From the NCBI GenBank assembly GCA_021789595.1, contig JAJYJJ010000005.1:62001-126000 (forward strand): a stretch of DNA of 64,000 bases, in the 5' to 3' direction. Origin of the DNA: Nitrospirota bacterium. Lineage in GTDB: Bacteria; Nitrospirota; Thermodesulfovibrionia; UBA6902; JAJYJJ01. The translations under genes were made by a program, and so were the position numbers. Positions 7,742-16,703 of the stretch are shown here, piece after piece (position 1 is the stretch's first letter; the number at the start of each line of letters is the position of its first letter). A model generated the notes under the pieces. That model was not told the DNA's origin and ran no database searches. It saw nothing but the letters and a program-made list of their open reading frames with translations.

Positions 7742-9820
7742 TCAACTTACCCTTATCAAATCTATCCTGCCCTGCCACTTATGTTTAATGGCATCCCTTA
7801 AAGATGGATAGGCCTTCAGTCCTGGGTCCTTATCTGTAATGGCAAACGCCTCACGCCTCGCTGCCTCAAGTATCCGTATATCCCTTATGAGATTGGCTGC
7901 CCTAAGGTCCGGAATGCCTGCCTGCCTTGTCCCGAAGAAATCTCCAGGCCCCCTTATAATGAGGTCCTCCTCTGCAATCCTGAATCCATCGGATGTCTCC
8001 TCCATGACCTTGAGCCTCTTCTTTGCCTCATCGCCCATCGGCGGATATGCAACCAGCAGACAGTAGGACTGATGCCCTCCCCTTCCAACCCTCCCTCTTA
8101 ACTGATGCAACTGTGCAAGGCCAAACCTCTCTGCATGAACAATCACCATTACAGTGGCATTGGGCACATCAACGCCAACCTCTATTACGGTTGTGGCGAC
8201 AAGGATGTCTATCTTGCCCGCCTTGAATGAGGCCATTATCTCTTCCCTTTCACCCGGCTTCATCCTGCCATGGATAAGGCCGACATTTCTTCTCTGGAAT
8301 ATCTGCTGAAATGCCTTTGCACCTTCTATGGCAGATTTCAGATCAACCTTTTCTGACCCTTCAATTATAGGATAAACCACATATGCCTGTCTGCCCTTTT
8401 CAAGTTCCTGCCTCATAAGGCTGTATATCCTCTCCTTCTGGCTTGAGAAAAGGACCTTTGTCTCTACCCCATGCCTCATGGGCGGGAGCTCGTCAATCGT
8501 GGATACATCAAGGTCGCCATAGAGGGTAAGTGCGAGGGTCCTCGGAATAGGGGTTGCTGTCATGACAAGGACATCAGGGTTAAAGCCCTTTTTCCTCAGG
8601 CTTGCCCTCTGGATCACACCGAAGCGGTGCTGCTCATCTATGATGACGAGACCGAGTTTTTTAAAGGAGATCCCTTCCTGGATAAGGGCATGTGTTCCTA
8701 TAACAATCTGTGTACTTCCCTCTGCAATATCCTGTATGGGTCTTTCCTTGAGGCTGCCTGTAAGCAGTGCCGCCTTCAGGCCAAGTGCTTCTATCATATG
8801 ATGGATGTTAAGGTAATGCTGTTCTGCAAGTATCTCTGTGGGAGCCATGAGGGCTGCCTGATAGCCGCTGTCAACTGCAAGGAGCATGCTCATAAGTGCA
8901 ACTATGGTCTTACCGCATCCGACATCCCCGTGCATGAGTCTGTTCATTACCGTTGGGCCTGCCATGTCCCTTCTTATCTCGTCAAAGACCCTTTCCTGGG
9001 CCTTTGTCGGTTTGAATGGCAGCCTCTCCAGGAGTGCCCTTACAAGCGGACTTTCCGCCTTGAAGGTTATCCCCCTTTCAATGTCCTCCCCCCTCTTTAT
9101 CATGGACAGGCCAAGCTCAAGTATAAAGAATTCATCAAAGATAAGACGCCTGTGCGCCGTGCTCACTCCCCTGTTGAGCTCTTCGATGGATGCATCCTCT
9201 GGAAAATGTACATTCTTTATCGCCTCTCCGAGGGGCATAAGGGAATTCCTCAGGCGTATCTCCTCAGGAAGAAAATCCTTTATCTCATCGATATGCCCTA
9301 CAACCACCTCCATCATGATGGTCCTCAATTGTTTTGGGGACAGCCCTTCAGTGCCTCTATATATGGGGACGATCCTTCCTGTGTGGATGAGCCTGTCCTG
9401 TTCGTCCTTGATTATCTCAAATTCAGGGCTTTCCATCTCTATCCCAATGCCGTAATAGGCATTGCTCTTTACATGGCCGCTAAGTATAACCCTCTGGCCA
9501 TGTTTGAAATACTGCTTCATAAAGGGCTGATTAAACCATTTTGCCTTAAGCACCCCTGTGCTGTCCATCAGGGTAAGCTCAAATATCTTTATCCCCTTCC
9601 TCGGCGTGGTGGTCACCTCTATTCCGACAACCTCGCCCATTGTTGTTTCAAGGCTGCCGTAGTTCAGTTCCCTGATCTTTTTAATATTCCTTCTGTCCTC
9701 ATACCTTGAGGGTAAATAGTAGAGGGCATCCTCGATGGTCTTTATATCGAGGCGCTGCAGCAGTTTGGAGCGTCCTGGTCCGACCCCCTTCACATACTGG
9801 ATGGGATGGTCACTTACCAT
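7742..9820 (-). CDS. recG: ATP-dependent DNA helicase RecG
   Basis: Branch-migration helicase that remodels stalled forks and recombination intermediates. The 692 residues start with the wedge/OB region (VKGVGPGRSKLLQRL, YLPSRYEDR). The helicase motifs are GDVGCGKT (Walker A), IIDEQHRFGV (DExH), VMTATPIPRTLALT and the C-terminal GRVGRG motif VI with HQLRGRVGRGGHQSYC. The length is full. nusA ends 3 nt before its start on the same strand. Confidence 0.97.
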   Translation of the reverse strand: MVSDHPIQYVKGVGPGRSKLLQRLDIKTIEDALYYLPSRYEDRRNIKKIRELNYGSLETTMGEVVGIEVTTTPRKGIKIFELTLMDSTGVLKAKWFNQPFMKQYFKHGQRVILSGHVKSNAYYGIGIEMESPEFEIIKDEQDRLIHTGRIVPIYRGTEGLSPKQLRTIMMEVVVGHIDEIKDFLPEEIRLRNSLMPLGEAIKNVHFPEDASIEELNRGVSTAHRRLIFDEFFILELGLSMIKRGEDIERGITFKAESPLVRALLERLPFKPTKAQERVFDEIRRDMAGPTVMNRLMHGDVGCGKTIVALMSMLLAVDSGYQAALMAPTEILAEQHYLNIHHMIEALGLKAALLTGSLKERPIQDIAEGSTQIVIGTHALIQEGISFKKLGLVIIDEQHRFGVIQRASLRKKGFNPDVLVMTATPIPRTLALTLYGDLDVSTIDELPPMRHGVETKVLFSSQKERIYSLMRQELEKGRQAYVVYPIIEGSEKVDLKSAIEGAKAFQQIFQRRNVGLIHGRMKPGEREEIMASFKAGKIDILVATTVIEVGVDVPNATVMVIVHAERFGLAQLHQLRGRVGRGGHQSYCLLVAYPPMGDEAKKRLKVMEETSDGFRIAEEDLIIRGPGDFFGTRQAGIPDLRAANLIRDIRILEAARREAFAITDKDPGLKAYPSLRDAIKHKWQGRIDLIRVS

Positions 9821-9823
9821 CTA

Positions 9824-10930
9824 TTACGGTTGGCCTTTTTGTCCTTGTTTTATTATGGTCTCTTGCAGATGCCTTTCTGTATCTTCATGCTTTATCTTTT
9901 CATACTCTGATTCGCTTATTATGTCTATGTCCCAGCCTGTCAGCTTCATGGCAAGTCTGACATTCTGCCCCTTCTTTCCAATGGCTAAGGACAACTGCTG
10001 TTCATTCACAACAACAACAGCCGATTTTTCTTCCTCGTTTACACCTATCTTCTCAACAGAGGCAGGACTCAATGCCTTGGCTATAAGCATCCTTGGGTCC
10101 TCTGTCCAGGGTATTATATCTATCCGCTCTCCCTTGAGCTCCCTGACTATGGTCTGCACCCTCGTGCCCTTCATCCCGACACACGCACCAACAGGGTCTA
10201 CCATCGGGTCCTTTGACATGACCGTCAGCTTTGTCCTCTCCCCTGCCTCTCTGACAATGCCTTTTATTGCGACAATCCCCTCGTATATCTCAGGGACCTC
10301 CATCCTGAAAAGTTCTGCTACAAAGTTTGGATGCGTCCTTGAAAGGATGATGACAGGCCCGCGCAGTGTTGCCTTTACCTCTTCTATATACGCCCTTATC
10401 GTATCACCCCTTCTCAGGGATTCATTCGGCAATGTCTGTCTCTGCGGCAATACAGCCTCCGTTTTACCGAGATTCACAAAATAATTGCCCTTTTCCTTCT
10501 GCATAACCACACCGCTTACAATCTGTCCTGCCTTGTCCTTATATTCGCTGTATATGACATCCCTTTCCGCCTCTTTCACCTTCTGCAGTATGACCTGTTT
10601 TGCGGTCTGAGCAGCAATCCGTCCGAAATCATGCATGTCGGTATAGGTCTCTATCTCCTCGTCAATACCCTTTGTATTATCAATCTTCTTTGCCTCCTCA
10701 AGCGATATCTCATTTTTAGGGTCAACAACCTTCTGGACAATCCTCTTGTTGACAATTAGATTCACCTTCCCTGTTGTTGGGTCTATCCTTATATTTATAT
10801 TCGGCCTGTTTCCATACCTCTTCTTTGCAGCAGACAAAAGGGCAGACTCCAGGGTCTCAAGGAGCAGCGCCTTTGGAATACCCCTCTCCTTACTCATGTG
10901 TTCTATAAGTTGTATAAGTTCATGGCCCAT
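9824..10930 (-). CDS. nusA: Transcription termination/antitermination factor NusA
   Basis: RNA-polymerase-binding factor for pausing, termination and rRNA antitermination. The 368 residues comprise the N-terminal polymerase-binding domain, an S1 domain (IVSGVVMQKEKGNYFVNLGKTEAVLP, about 135-165) and two KH domains (CVGMKGTRVQTIVRELKGERIDII and AIGKKGQNVRLAMKLTGWDIDI). The acidic C-terminal repeats of enterobacterial NusA are absent, as in many other phyla. The ATG overlaps the rimP stop as ATGA, the classical rimP-nusA arrangement. infB does not follow, because recG is next. Confidence 0.96.
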   Translation of the reverse strand: MGHELIQLIEHMSKERGIPKALLLETLESALLSAAKKRYGNRPNINIRIDPTTGKVNLIVNKRIVQKVVDPKNEISLEEAKKIDNTKGIDEEIETYTDMHDFGRIAAQTAKQVILQKVKEAERDVIYSEYKDKAGQIVSGVVMQKEKGNYFVNLGKTEAVLPQRQTLPNESLRRGDTIRAYIEEVKATLRGPVIILSRTHPNFVAELFRMEVPEIYEGIVAIKGIVREAGERTKLTVMSKDPMVDPVGACVGMKGTRVQTIVRELKGERIDIIPWTEDPRMLIAKALSPASVEKIGVNEEEKSAVVVVNEQQLSLAIGKKGQNVRLAMKLTGWDIDIISESEYEKIKHEDTERHLQETIIKQGQKGQP

Positions 10931-11397
10931 CAGAATTCAACCTCTAACCTTGCCCTTAATATATCTTCACAAGGGACTGTCACCGTCTTGTCCTTTGGCA
11001 GGCTTAGTATCAGGCTGCCATCAGATACAGATACAAGCCTCCCAACAAAAAAGCTCTGATTCTCTATAGGTGTCTTTGTTATTACTCTAACCATCCTGCC
11101 TACAAATCGTTTGTATTCTTCTAAGTTTCTCAACGGCCTATCAAGCCCCGGAGATGATACCTCAAGGGTATACGAGGACGGTATTGGATCCTCTACATCT
11201 AAAACAGCCCCTACCTCACGACTTACCATCTCACAGTCACCTATGTTTACTCCGCCCTCTTTATCTATAAATATCCTCAGCAGCATACCCCTTCCCCTGC
11301 CTGCAATCTCAATATCAACAAGCTGCAAGCCGAGGGACTGCAAAAGCGGCATAATCAAGCCGTTAATCCTATCTTTCAGTATCTCTAAATCCTTCAT
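10930..11397 (-). CDS. rimP: Ribosome maturation factor RimP
   Basis: Needed for 30S subunit assembly. The 155 residues show the typical MPLLQSLGLQLVDIEI strand, the LRIFIDKEGGVNIGDCEMVSREVGAVLDVEDPI segment and the SSPGLDRPLRN signature. A terminator-like hairpin sits 12 nt before its start codon and no Shine-Dalgarno is visible, so expression of rimP-nusA may be controlled at that point. Confidence 0.95.
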   Translation of the reverse strand: MKDLEILKDRINGLIMPLLQSLGLQLVDIEIAGRGRGMLLRIFIDKEGGVNIGDCEMVSREVGAVLDVEDPIPSSYTLEVSSPGLDRPLRNLEEYKRFVGRMVRVITKTPIENQSFFVGRLVSVSDGSLILSLPKDKTVTVPCEDILRARLEVEF

Positions 11398-11408
11398 TAC
11401 ACAAAAAC

Positions 11409-11434
11409 AAAAGAGTGGGTTAACCCACTCTTTT
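11409..11434 (-). terminator. Terminator-like hairpin directly before rimP
   Basis: A perfect 26-nt palindrome: AAAAGAGTGGG, loop TTAA or smaller, and its complement. On the minus strand it is followed by GTTTTTGTG, and rimP begins 12 nt further on. It may end transcripts from the upstream lipoprotein gene, act as an attenuator of rimP-nusA, or both. Confidence 0.6.
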
Positions 11435-11441
11435 ATAAGGA

Positions 11442-11470
11442 ATTATAATATAAAAATACACAAAAAACAA
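11442..11470 (-). promoter_or_regulatory. Putative rimP-nusA promoter upstream of the hairpin
   Basis: Minus-strand TTGTTT (11470-11465), 17 nt, then a perfect TATAAT (11447-11442). Transcription would start near 11435, at the foot of the terminator-like hairpin, so the hairpin would be the first thing made. Confidence 0.45.
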
Positions 11471-11477
11471 TAGCGTA

Positions 11478-11497
11478 GGGCGGGGTTCCCCCCGCCC
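11478..11497 (-). terminator. Intrinsic terminator after the lipoprotein gene
   Basis: GC stem of 8 bp (GGGCGGGG with CCCCGCCC, 4-nt loop), 9 nt after the lipoprotein stop on the minus strand. A T-rich run (ATTGTTTTTT) follows. Confidence 0.55.
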
Positions 11498-11506
11498 AAA
11501 GATATC

Positions 11507-11671
11507 TTACTTGCCCGGTGCTGGTGCAGGTGATGCTTCTGGTGCTGGTGCCGGTGCTGGTGCCGGTGCTGGAGCAGGTGCTGGTGCCTCTTCTTTCTTC
11601 TTGCAGCCCATTGTAAGAGTAAAAGCCACAACTAATATTAAAGAAAGGATCAGGGTTAAAACTCTCTTCAT
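11507..11671 (-). CDS. Small Ala-Pro repeat lipoprotein
   Basis: 54 codons. A basic start (MKRVLT), a hydrophobic segment and the lipobox LTMGC with Cys23 as the lipidation site make a lipoprotein signal. The mature part is a KKKEE anchor followed by eight Ala-Pro pairs, then EASPAPAPGK. The extended Ala-Pro arm suggests a periplasmic spacer, as seen in other small outer-membrane or inner-membrane lipoproteins. No function is known. The ribosome site AAGGAGGTGA is close to ideal, and there is a strong promoter and a terminator, so it is a real, probably abundant single-gene unit. Confidence 0.8.
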   Translation of the reverse strand: MKRVLTLILSLILVVAFTLTMGCKKKEEAPAPAPAPAPAPAPAPEASPAPAPGK

Positions 11672-11730
11672 TCTCAAATCACCTCCTTCCGCTTTTTAGA
11701 TAAAACTAAGTTTGCAGTAAGTTATCACAT

Positions 11731-11759
11731 TTAATAACATATAAGGCAAGTATTGTCAA
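11731..11759 (-). promoter_or_regulatory. Strong promoter of the lipoprotein gene
   Basis: Minus-strand TTGACA (11759-11754), exactly 17 nt, then TATTAA (11736-11731). The start near 11724 gives a leader of about 50 nt containing AAGGAGGTGA. Confidence 0.7.
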
Positions 11760-11829
11760 GGGTTTTTTTATGTTTTTTCGTTTTTCCGATAGACGATGCC
11801 AATAACGAGGGCCCCCATGTATATGCGGT

Positions 11830-12150
11830 TCAGCGTGAGGTTTCCTCATTCAGCCATGAGAGATATGGCCTGAAGCCTTTTACAACATGGATGGCTATAA
11901 TCTCCGGGACAGTATAGCTGTGCATGTTCTTTACCTTTTCTGAAAGGGCATCAAAGAGTTCCTCCCTTGTCTTTACAATAAGGAGGGCCTCCTTTTCATC
12001 GCATATCCTCCCCTCCCAGCGATAGATAGAGCGTATCCCTGTGACAATATTCACACAGGCGGCAAGTCTCTCCTCAACAATGCTATTTGCAATCCTGGCC
12101 GCCTCTTCCTCGCTGCCTGCTGTGATCAAGACGACTATGGCGTCCATCAT
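11830..12150 (-). CDS. cutA: CutA-like divalent ion tolerance protein
   Basis: A trimeric PII-like fold protein of 106 residues. Seen: VVLITAGSEEEAARIANSIVEERLAACVNIV, SIYRWEGRI, EALLIVKT and HSYTVPEIIAIHVVKG, the family signatures. Its molecular function is poorly defined (copper/metal tolerance in E. coli). The start overlaps the preceding aminopeptidase stop by 4 nt. Confidence 0.93.
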   Translation of the reverse strand: MMDAIVVLITAGSEEEAARIANSIVEERLAACVNIVTGIRSIYRWEGRICDEKEALLIVKTREELFDALSEKVKNMHSYTVPEIIAIHVVKGFRPYLSWLNEETSR

Positions 12151-13283
12151 GATAAAAGCCTTCCATCCCTCATTACGATTTTCTTCTCTCCACCCCTATA
12201 GAAAAGTGTGACCGTAGGCTTAAAAAATACAAAGTCCTGATGAAATGGTGTCCTCACCTTCCCGCCAAATGAACTGTTATCACCAAGGGCAATGTGGATG
12301 GTCCCGAGTATCTTCTCAGATTCAAGGATATTATCAGGTCTTTTTGCCATATCATTTGTTCCTATCCCAAGCTCTGCAATATTGCTGTTTTCCTTCCTCT
12401 CCTGAAGTCTATGCCTCAACACTTCGACATATTCCTCATCTCCGTCAATGCCGACAACACAGCCGTCCCTTACATCCAGTCTGATCGGCGACCTTAACTG
12501 CCTCATTGGTGCCCACTGAATGACCAACCTGCCTTTTGCAGTCCCTTCCACAGGTGCTAAGAAGACCTCGCCGGAAGGCAGATTCCCAAAGGAGCCTGCC
12601 TTTTTCAGGTTGCCTGTATCTGCCAATGCCCTTCTACCCATCTTTGAAAACACAATATCGGTTCCATTAGGTGTTGTTATCCTTATAGAGACTGCTTTAT
12701 TTATAACCATCGTGAGTGACCTTGTCCTTTTTTCCATCTCCTTCCAGTCAACATCCATAGGTCCTTCAAACATCGTTACATCAAAAAGGGGCATGCTTGC
12801 ATACCGTGTGCCGCAGAGTCTTGTAAGCATATCCCTGAACCTCGTGTGGCTTGTCGAATAGTTGGAAAGTGCAATCACAACATCTACAGCGCCCTTTGAA
12901 TACCGCCTTACAATCTCTTCTATGCGATTGAGCCCTTTTTCATTAACCCTCTTTTCAAGGAGTGATGTAAAGAGCCGCTCCTTTTTTATGGCCTTGACAG
13001 CCTTTTCCGGGTATGCTGTCTCCCAGAGCACAGGAGGCGGCTCTATGCCGTGGCCGCCTGTGGAGGGATATTCGATATAACGGAGGTCTTTCACGAATGT
13101 CTTTCCTATCTCAGATACGAGTCTTGCAATATCCCTCAGCCTTTCACGCCTTTCCCTCTCCCCTCTGTCTATCTGCTCAAGGCTGCCAATCCTGTCTGTA
13201 AAGACAATGACCCCTTCATCTGGTCTTACCCCCAAGTTTATCTCATATATATTCTTTATTACTTCTATAATCTTTTCTGTCAT
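12147..13283 (-). CDS. M29-like metallo-aminopeptidase
   Basis: 378 residues related to thermophilic AmpS/M29 aminopeptidases, which remove N-terminal residues using two metal ions. The C-terminal half contains the expected metal-ligand cluster: LPSGEVFLAP (Glu), NIAELGIGTN (Glu), LGTIHIALGDNSSFGG (His and Asp) and PFHQDFVF (His, Asp). The N-terminal half with GVIVFTD is more divergent. It is translationally linked to cutA by a 4-nt overlap and follows the ntrX-like gene by 7 nt, so it shares that operon. The peptidase call is good. The substrate is unknown. Confidence 0.85.
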   Translation of the reverse strand: MTEKIIEVIKNIYEINLGVRPDEGVIVFTDRIGSLEQIDRGERERRERLRDIARLVSEIGKTFVKDLRYIEYPSTGGHGIEPPPVLWETAYPEKAVKAIKKERLFTSLLEKRVNEKGLNRIEEIVRRYSKGAVDVVIALSNYSTSHTRFRDMLTRLCGTRYASMPLFDVTMFEGPMDVDWKEMEKRTRSLTMVINKAVSIRITTPNGTDIVFSKMGRRALADTGNLKKAGSFGNLPSGEVFLAPVEGTAKGRLVIQWAPMRQLRSPIRLDVRDGCVVGIDGDEEYVEVLRHRLQERKENSNIAELGIGTNDMAKRPDNILESEKILGTIHIALGDNSSFGGKVRTPFHQDFVFFKPTVTLFYRGGEKKIVMRDGRLLS

Positions 13284-13290
13284 GGCAGTG

Positions 13291-14643
13291 TTACAGTATA
13301 TTTATGCCGAGGGCCTTTATCTTTCTGTGGAGATTGCTCCTCTCTATCCCGAGCTCCTCTGCAGTCCTGGATACATTCCAGTTGTTGTCCTTGAGCCTTT
13401 TTGTTATGAAGTCCCTCTCAAATACATCCCTTGCCTCTTTCAAGGACTTAAGATTGAAATAATCAGACGAAGTCCTCGTTTCCTTCAGTAATGGGATATC
13501 CCTCGCCTCGATGACCTTTGATGGGCTCATTATAACCATGCGCTCCACGACATTTCTCAGCTCCCTTACATTGCCTGGCCAGTCATAGGACATCAGGGCG
13601 TCAATGGTTGCCCTTGAGAATGCCTTTGGCATCTGGCCATACTGCTGTGCAAATATATGCAGGAAGTGTTCAACGAGAAGCGGTATATCCTCTTTCCTTT
13701 CCCTGAGCGGCGCTATATTTATCGGGATTACATTAAGCCTGTAATAAAGGTCTTCCCTGAATGTCCCTTTCTTTATCTCGGCCTGAAGGTCTTTATTTGT
13801 AGCAGCAATCAGCCTTACATCAACCTTTATATTCCTGCTGCCTCCAACCCGCTGAAATTCCTGCGTCTCTATAACCCTGAGCACCTTTGCCTGTGTCCCT
13901 GGCGCCATATCCCCTACCTCATCAAGGAACAGGGTCCCTCCATCTGCCAGCTCAAACTTGCCCTTCTTTTTCTCGAATGCGCCTGTGAAGGAGCCTTTTT
14001 CATGGCCGAATAGCTCGGATTCTATAAGTTCGTGGGGGATTGCAGCGCAGTTCACCTCCACAAACGGCATTGCATTTCTCTTGCTTGCCTCATGCAGTGC
14101 CCTCGCAACAAGCTCCTTGCCTGTGCCGCTTTCTCCAAGGATTATCACCCTGCTGTTGGTTGGCCCGGCTATCCTTATCTGTGCCTTGAGGGACTCTATT
14201 ACAGGGCTTTTGCCAACGATATCCCATTCCCTTCTTATGCTCTCCCTTAATTCCCTGTTTTCTGTCTCGAGCCTCTTTCTCTCAATTGCCCTCTCTACAG
14301 CGATTATCACCTTTTCAAGGGACAGGGGTTTTTCAAGGAAGTCATATGCGCCGAGCTTTGTTGCCTTCACTGCAAGGTCTATATTGCCGTGGCCTGATAC
14401 CATCAGCACAGCGATGTCAGGCCATTGCTCCTTCATCTTCTTAAGGGTTTCTATGCCGTCAATGCCAGGCAGCCATACATCGAGTATTACAAGGTCTATA
14501 TCTGCATCGCTGATTATATTGAGTGCGTCCTCGCCTGTAGTTGTGGTGATTGTATCATAGCCCTCATCTCCCAGTATGCCTGAGATGCTCTCAAGTATGC
14601 CCTCTTCATCATCAACTACAAGGATCCCCGCTTTCCTGTTCAC
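13291..14643 (-). CDS. NtrX/NtrC-family sigma-54-dependent response regulator
   Basis: 450 residues: receiver domain with the phospho-acceptor Asp55 in [13 protein letters not shown]+ domain (about 145-375) with GESGTGKE Walker A, the sigma-54 contact loop and LFLDEVGDM Walker B, and a C-terminal Fis-type helix-turn-helix ending [15 protein letters not shown]. The sigma-54 loop reads GSFTGA rather than GAFTGA. Its start overlaps the stop of the kinase at 14640 by 4 nt, so the two form a cognate pair, and sigma-54 itself is encoded at 41246. Confidence 0.93.
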   Translation of the reverse strand: MNRKAGILVVDDEEGILESISGILGDEGYDTITTTTGEDALNIISDADIDLVILDVWLPGIDGIETLKKMKEQWPDIAVLMVSGHGNIDLAVKATKLGAYDFLEKPLSLEKVIIAVERAIERKRLETENRELRESIRREWDIVGKSPVIESLKAQIRIAGPTNSRVIILGESGTGKELVARALHEASKRNAMPFVEVNCAAIPHELIESELFGHEKGSFTGAFEKKKGKFELADGGTLFLDEVGDMAPGTQAKVLRVIETQEFQRVGGSRNIKVDVRLIAATNKDLQAEIKKGTFREDLYYRLNVIPINIAPLRERKEDIPLLVEHFLHIFAQQYGQMPKAFSRATIDALMSYDWPGNVRELRNVVERMVIMSPSKVIEARDIPLLKETRTSSDYFNLKSLKEARDVFERDFITKRLKDNNWNVSRTAEELGIERSNLHRKIKALGINIL

Positions 14644-16703
14644 TTTCCGCTCTTCACTGTTTCAGGGAGCTCGATTATAAATCGTGTCCCTTTTGGTTCG
14701 TTATCCTTAACCCTTATATAACCCCTGTGCTCTGCGATTATCCTGCTTACAATGGCAAGGCCGAGGCCTGTGCCGCCCTTCTTTGTTGAAAAATACGGCA
14801 GAAAGAGCCTTTCCTTATCCTCTGGTTTTATTCCAATGCCCTCATCTGCCACCTCTAATTTTACCATACTGATGGTCGGCTCATACGATACATCTATCCA
14901 GAGCCTGCCTTTTTTATCATTGGCCTCAATAGCATTGTCAATAAGATTTATCAATGCCCTCTTGAGATGCTCCCTGTCTGCATCTACAGGCGGCACCTCT
15001 TTGAGGTCTGTTATTATGCTCACATCCTTAAAGTTTTTGTAAAGCTCAACAACCTCATCCACCACAGTGCGTATGTCAATGGGCATTAGATTGACCTCAG
15101 GCATCTTTCCAAACCTCGAGAATTCGTTGACAAGATTCCTCAGGCCGTCAACCTCTTTGATTATAGTGTTTGTTGCCTGTTTGAGTATACTGCCAAAGTC
15201 CTCTGCTTCCTTCCCGCTGTTTATGGCTTCCCACCTCTTTGCAAGCCGTTCTGCCGAGAGTTTTATCGGTGTGAGGGGGTTCTTTATCTCATGCGCCATC
15301 CTCCTTGCAATCTCCTGCCATGCAAGCGCCCTCTGTGCCTTTATAACCTCTGTAAGGTCATCAAACACAGCCAGGACCCCCAGGGGATTGCCCATAGAAT
15401 CCCTCAGGGCGCTCAGGTATATCCTGAGGATAGCTACCCTGTCAGCGATATTAACATGTATCTGCCGCTCAATCCCCCTGAAATCCTTTTCCCCTATCTT
15501 CCTTACCATCTCCCTTAGCTCTTCAGACTGTATCCTCTCAAGTATCTCCCTGTAGCCTTTGTTCCGCAGAGATTCCTGGTCAAGGTCAAGGATGTTACAG
15601 GCTGCCCTGTTTATGGTAAGGATATTGCCGGCATTGTCAAGGGAGATAACCCCTGTAGCGGTATTCTCTATGATGGATTCCATACATATCCTTCTTCTGT
15701 CAGATTCCATGTAGGCAGATTCAAGCGATGCCTTGTTTTCCTTTAACTGCCTTATCATGCTGTTGAATGAATCTATAAGCATGCCTATCTCGTCCTGTCT
15801 TTTTATGTCTATGCTGAAGTCGAGGTTTCCCCTTGCAACCTCCTCTGTTGCCTCTGCGAGGCCCTGTATAGGGACAGTGATGCCTTTGGCAATATGCAGA
15901 GAGACCCAGAGGGCAAGGAACATTATAAGAGAGCTGAAGAGACTCGGTATGAGGAGATATAATCGTTTGATAGGCACCTTCAATGCCTCAAGCTGCTTAT
16001 AATCTTCATATGCCTGGCTTACTGCCTTCATCTTTCCGACGATCTCTTTCGGGAATGAGGACTCCACAACCACAATGCCTGAAACCCTTGCATTAGAGAC
16101 AACAGGTGCAACAGCCCTTATAATATCGCCTGATTCATTGGAGGACACCTCTGTATCTGCCTTGCCCTTAAACCCCTCTTTTATAAGGTCATCAGCGTTA
16201 TGAGGCAGGCTTTTTATTATCATAACCTTATAAGGCGATACAACCGCCCCACGATTTTTTGCATACTCCATTGCAAGATGCAGGGTATTTTCCCTCTCCC
16301 TTTCGTAGAATGCCTTTGCCACATCCATGGAATCCTTGATCGGTCTCTGCACCTGCAGGGAGAACCACCTGTCAACAGCATTGGTTATAACCCTGTTTGA
16401 AAGGGAAAAAAGCAGGATAGACGGAATGAGCGTAAGCCCGACGAATATGACAACGAGCTTTGTCTTAAACCTTGAGCCCAGAAGCCTCCGCTTTCTCTCG
16501 AGGTAGAGTTTTATAAGACTTCTGCTCACAAAGAATATGAGTGTGAGCAGGGCAATGATATTGAGGTTTATGAAGACAAAGACTGCAACCTTGCTGAAAA
16601 ACGGGCTGCTCTTAAGGCCGAGGTATTTAAGCTCCAGTGCAGTGCCGATAATACTTAGCAGGAATGCGGCAAAGATAATGAGGGTAGCCCTCAGGTGTCT
16701 CAT
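14640..16703 (-). CDS. NtrY-like membrane sensor histidine kinase
   Basis: 687 residues. Four predicted membrane helices lie in the N-terminal half: three near the start, and one at about 245-270 after a periplasmic region. Then come a HAMP domain (ITVPIQGLAEATEEVARGNLDF, about 275-325), a PAS domain with ITINRAACNIL, the H box ARRMAHEIKNPLTPIKLSAERL and HATPase motifs (NLIDNAIEAND, DEGIGI, GTGLGLAIVSRI). This layout is that of NtrY-type kinases. It probably phosphorylates the adjacent regulator. The signal it senses (nitrogen, redox or envelope state) cannot be read from sequence. Confidence 0.92.
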   Translation of the reverse strand: MRHLRATLIIFAAFLLSIIGTALELKYLGLKSSPFFSKVAVFVFINLNIIALLTLIFFVSRSLIKLYLERKRRLLGSRFKTKLVVIFVGLTLIPSILLFSLSNRVITNAVDRWFSLQVQRPIKDSMDVAKAFYERERENTLHLAMEYAKNRGAVVSPYKVMIIKSLPHNADDLIKEGFKGKADTEVSSNESGDIIRAVAPVVSNARVSGIVVVESSFPKEIVGKMKAVSQAYEDYKQLEALKVPIKRLYLLIPSLFSSLIMFLALWVSLHIAKGITVPIQGLAEATEEVARGNLDFSIDIKRQDEIGMLIDSFNSMIRQLKENKASLESAYMESDRRRICMESIIENTATGVISLDNAGNILTINRAACNILDLDQESLRNKGYREILERIQSEELREMVRKIGEKDFRGIERQIHVNIADRVAILRIYLSALRDSMGNPLGVLAVFDDLTEVIKAQRALAWQEIARRMAHEIKNPLTPIKLSAERLAKRWEAINSGKEAEDFGSILKQATNTIIKEVDGLRNLVNEFSRFGKMPEVNLMPIDIRTVVDEVVELYKNFKDVSIITDLKEVPPVDADREHLKRALINLIDNAIEANDKKGRLWIDVSYEPTISMVKLEVADEGIGIKPEDKERLFLPYFSTKKGGTGLGLAIVSRIIAEHRGYIRVKDNEPKGTRFIIELPETVKSGK

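Noticed and set aside
8471-9709. A 412-codon open frame on the plus strand inside recG
   Set aside because: It is antisense to a canonical RecG with all helicase motifs. It has no recognisable domain and its content mirrors recG codon use.
11511-11699. Gly-Ala repeat frame on the plus strand
   Set aside because: It is the antisense of the Ala-Pro lipoprotein, which has a signal peptide, a lipobox and a near-ideal ribosome site.
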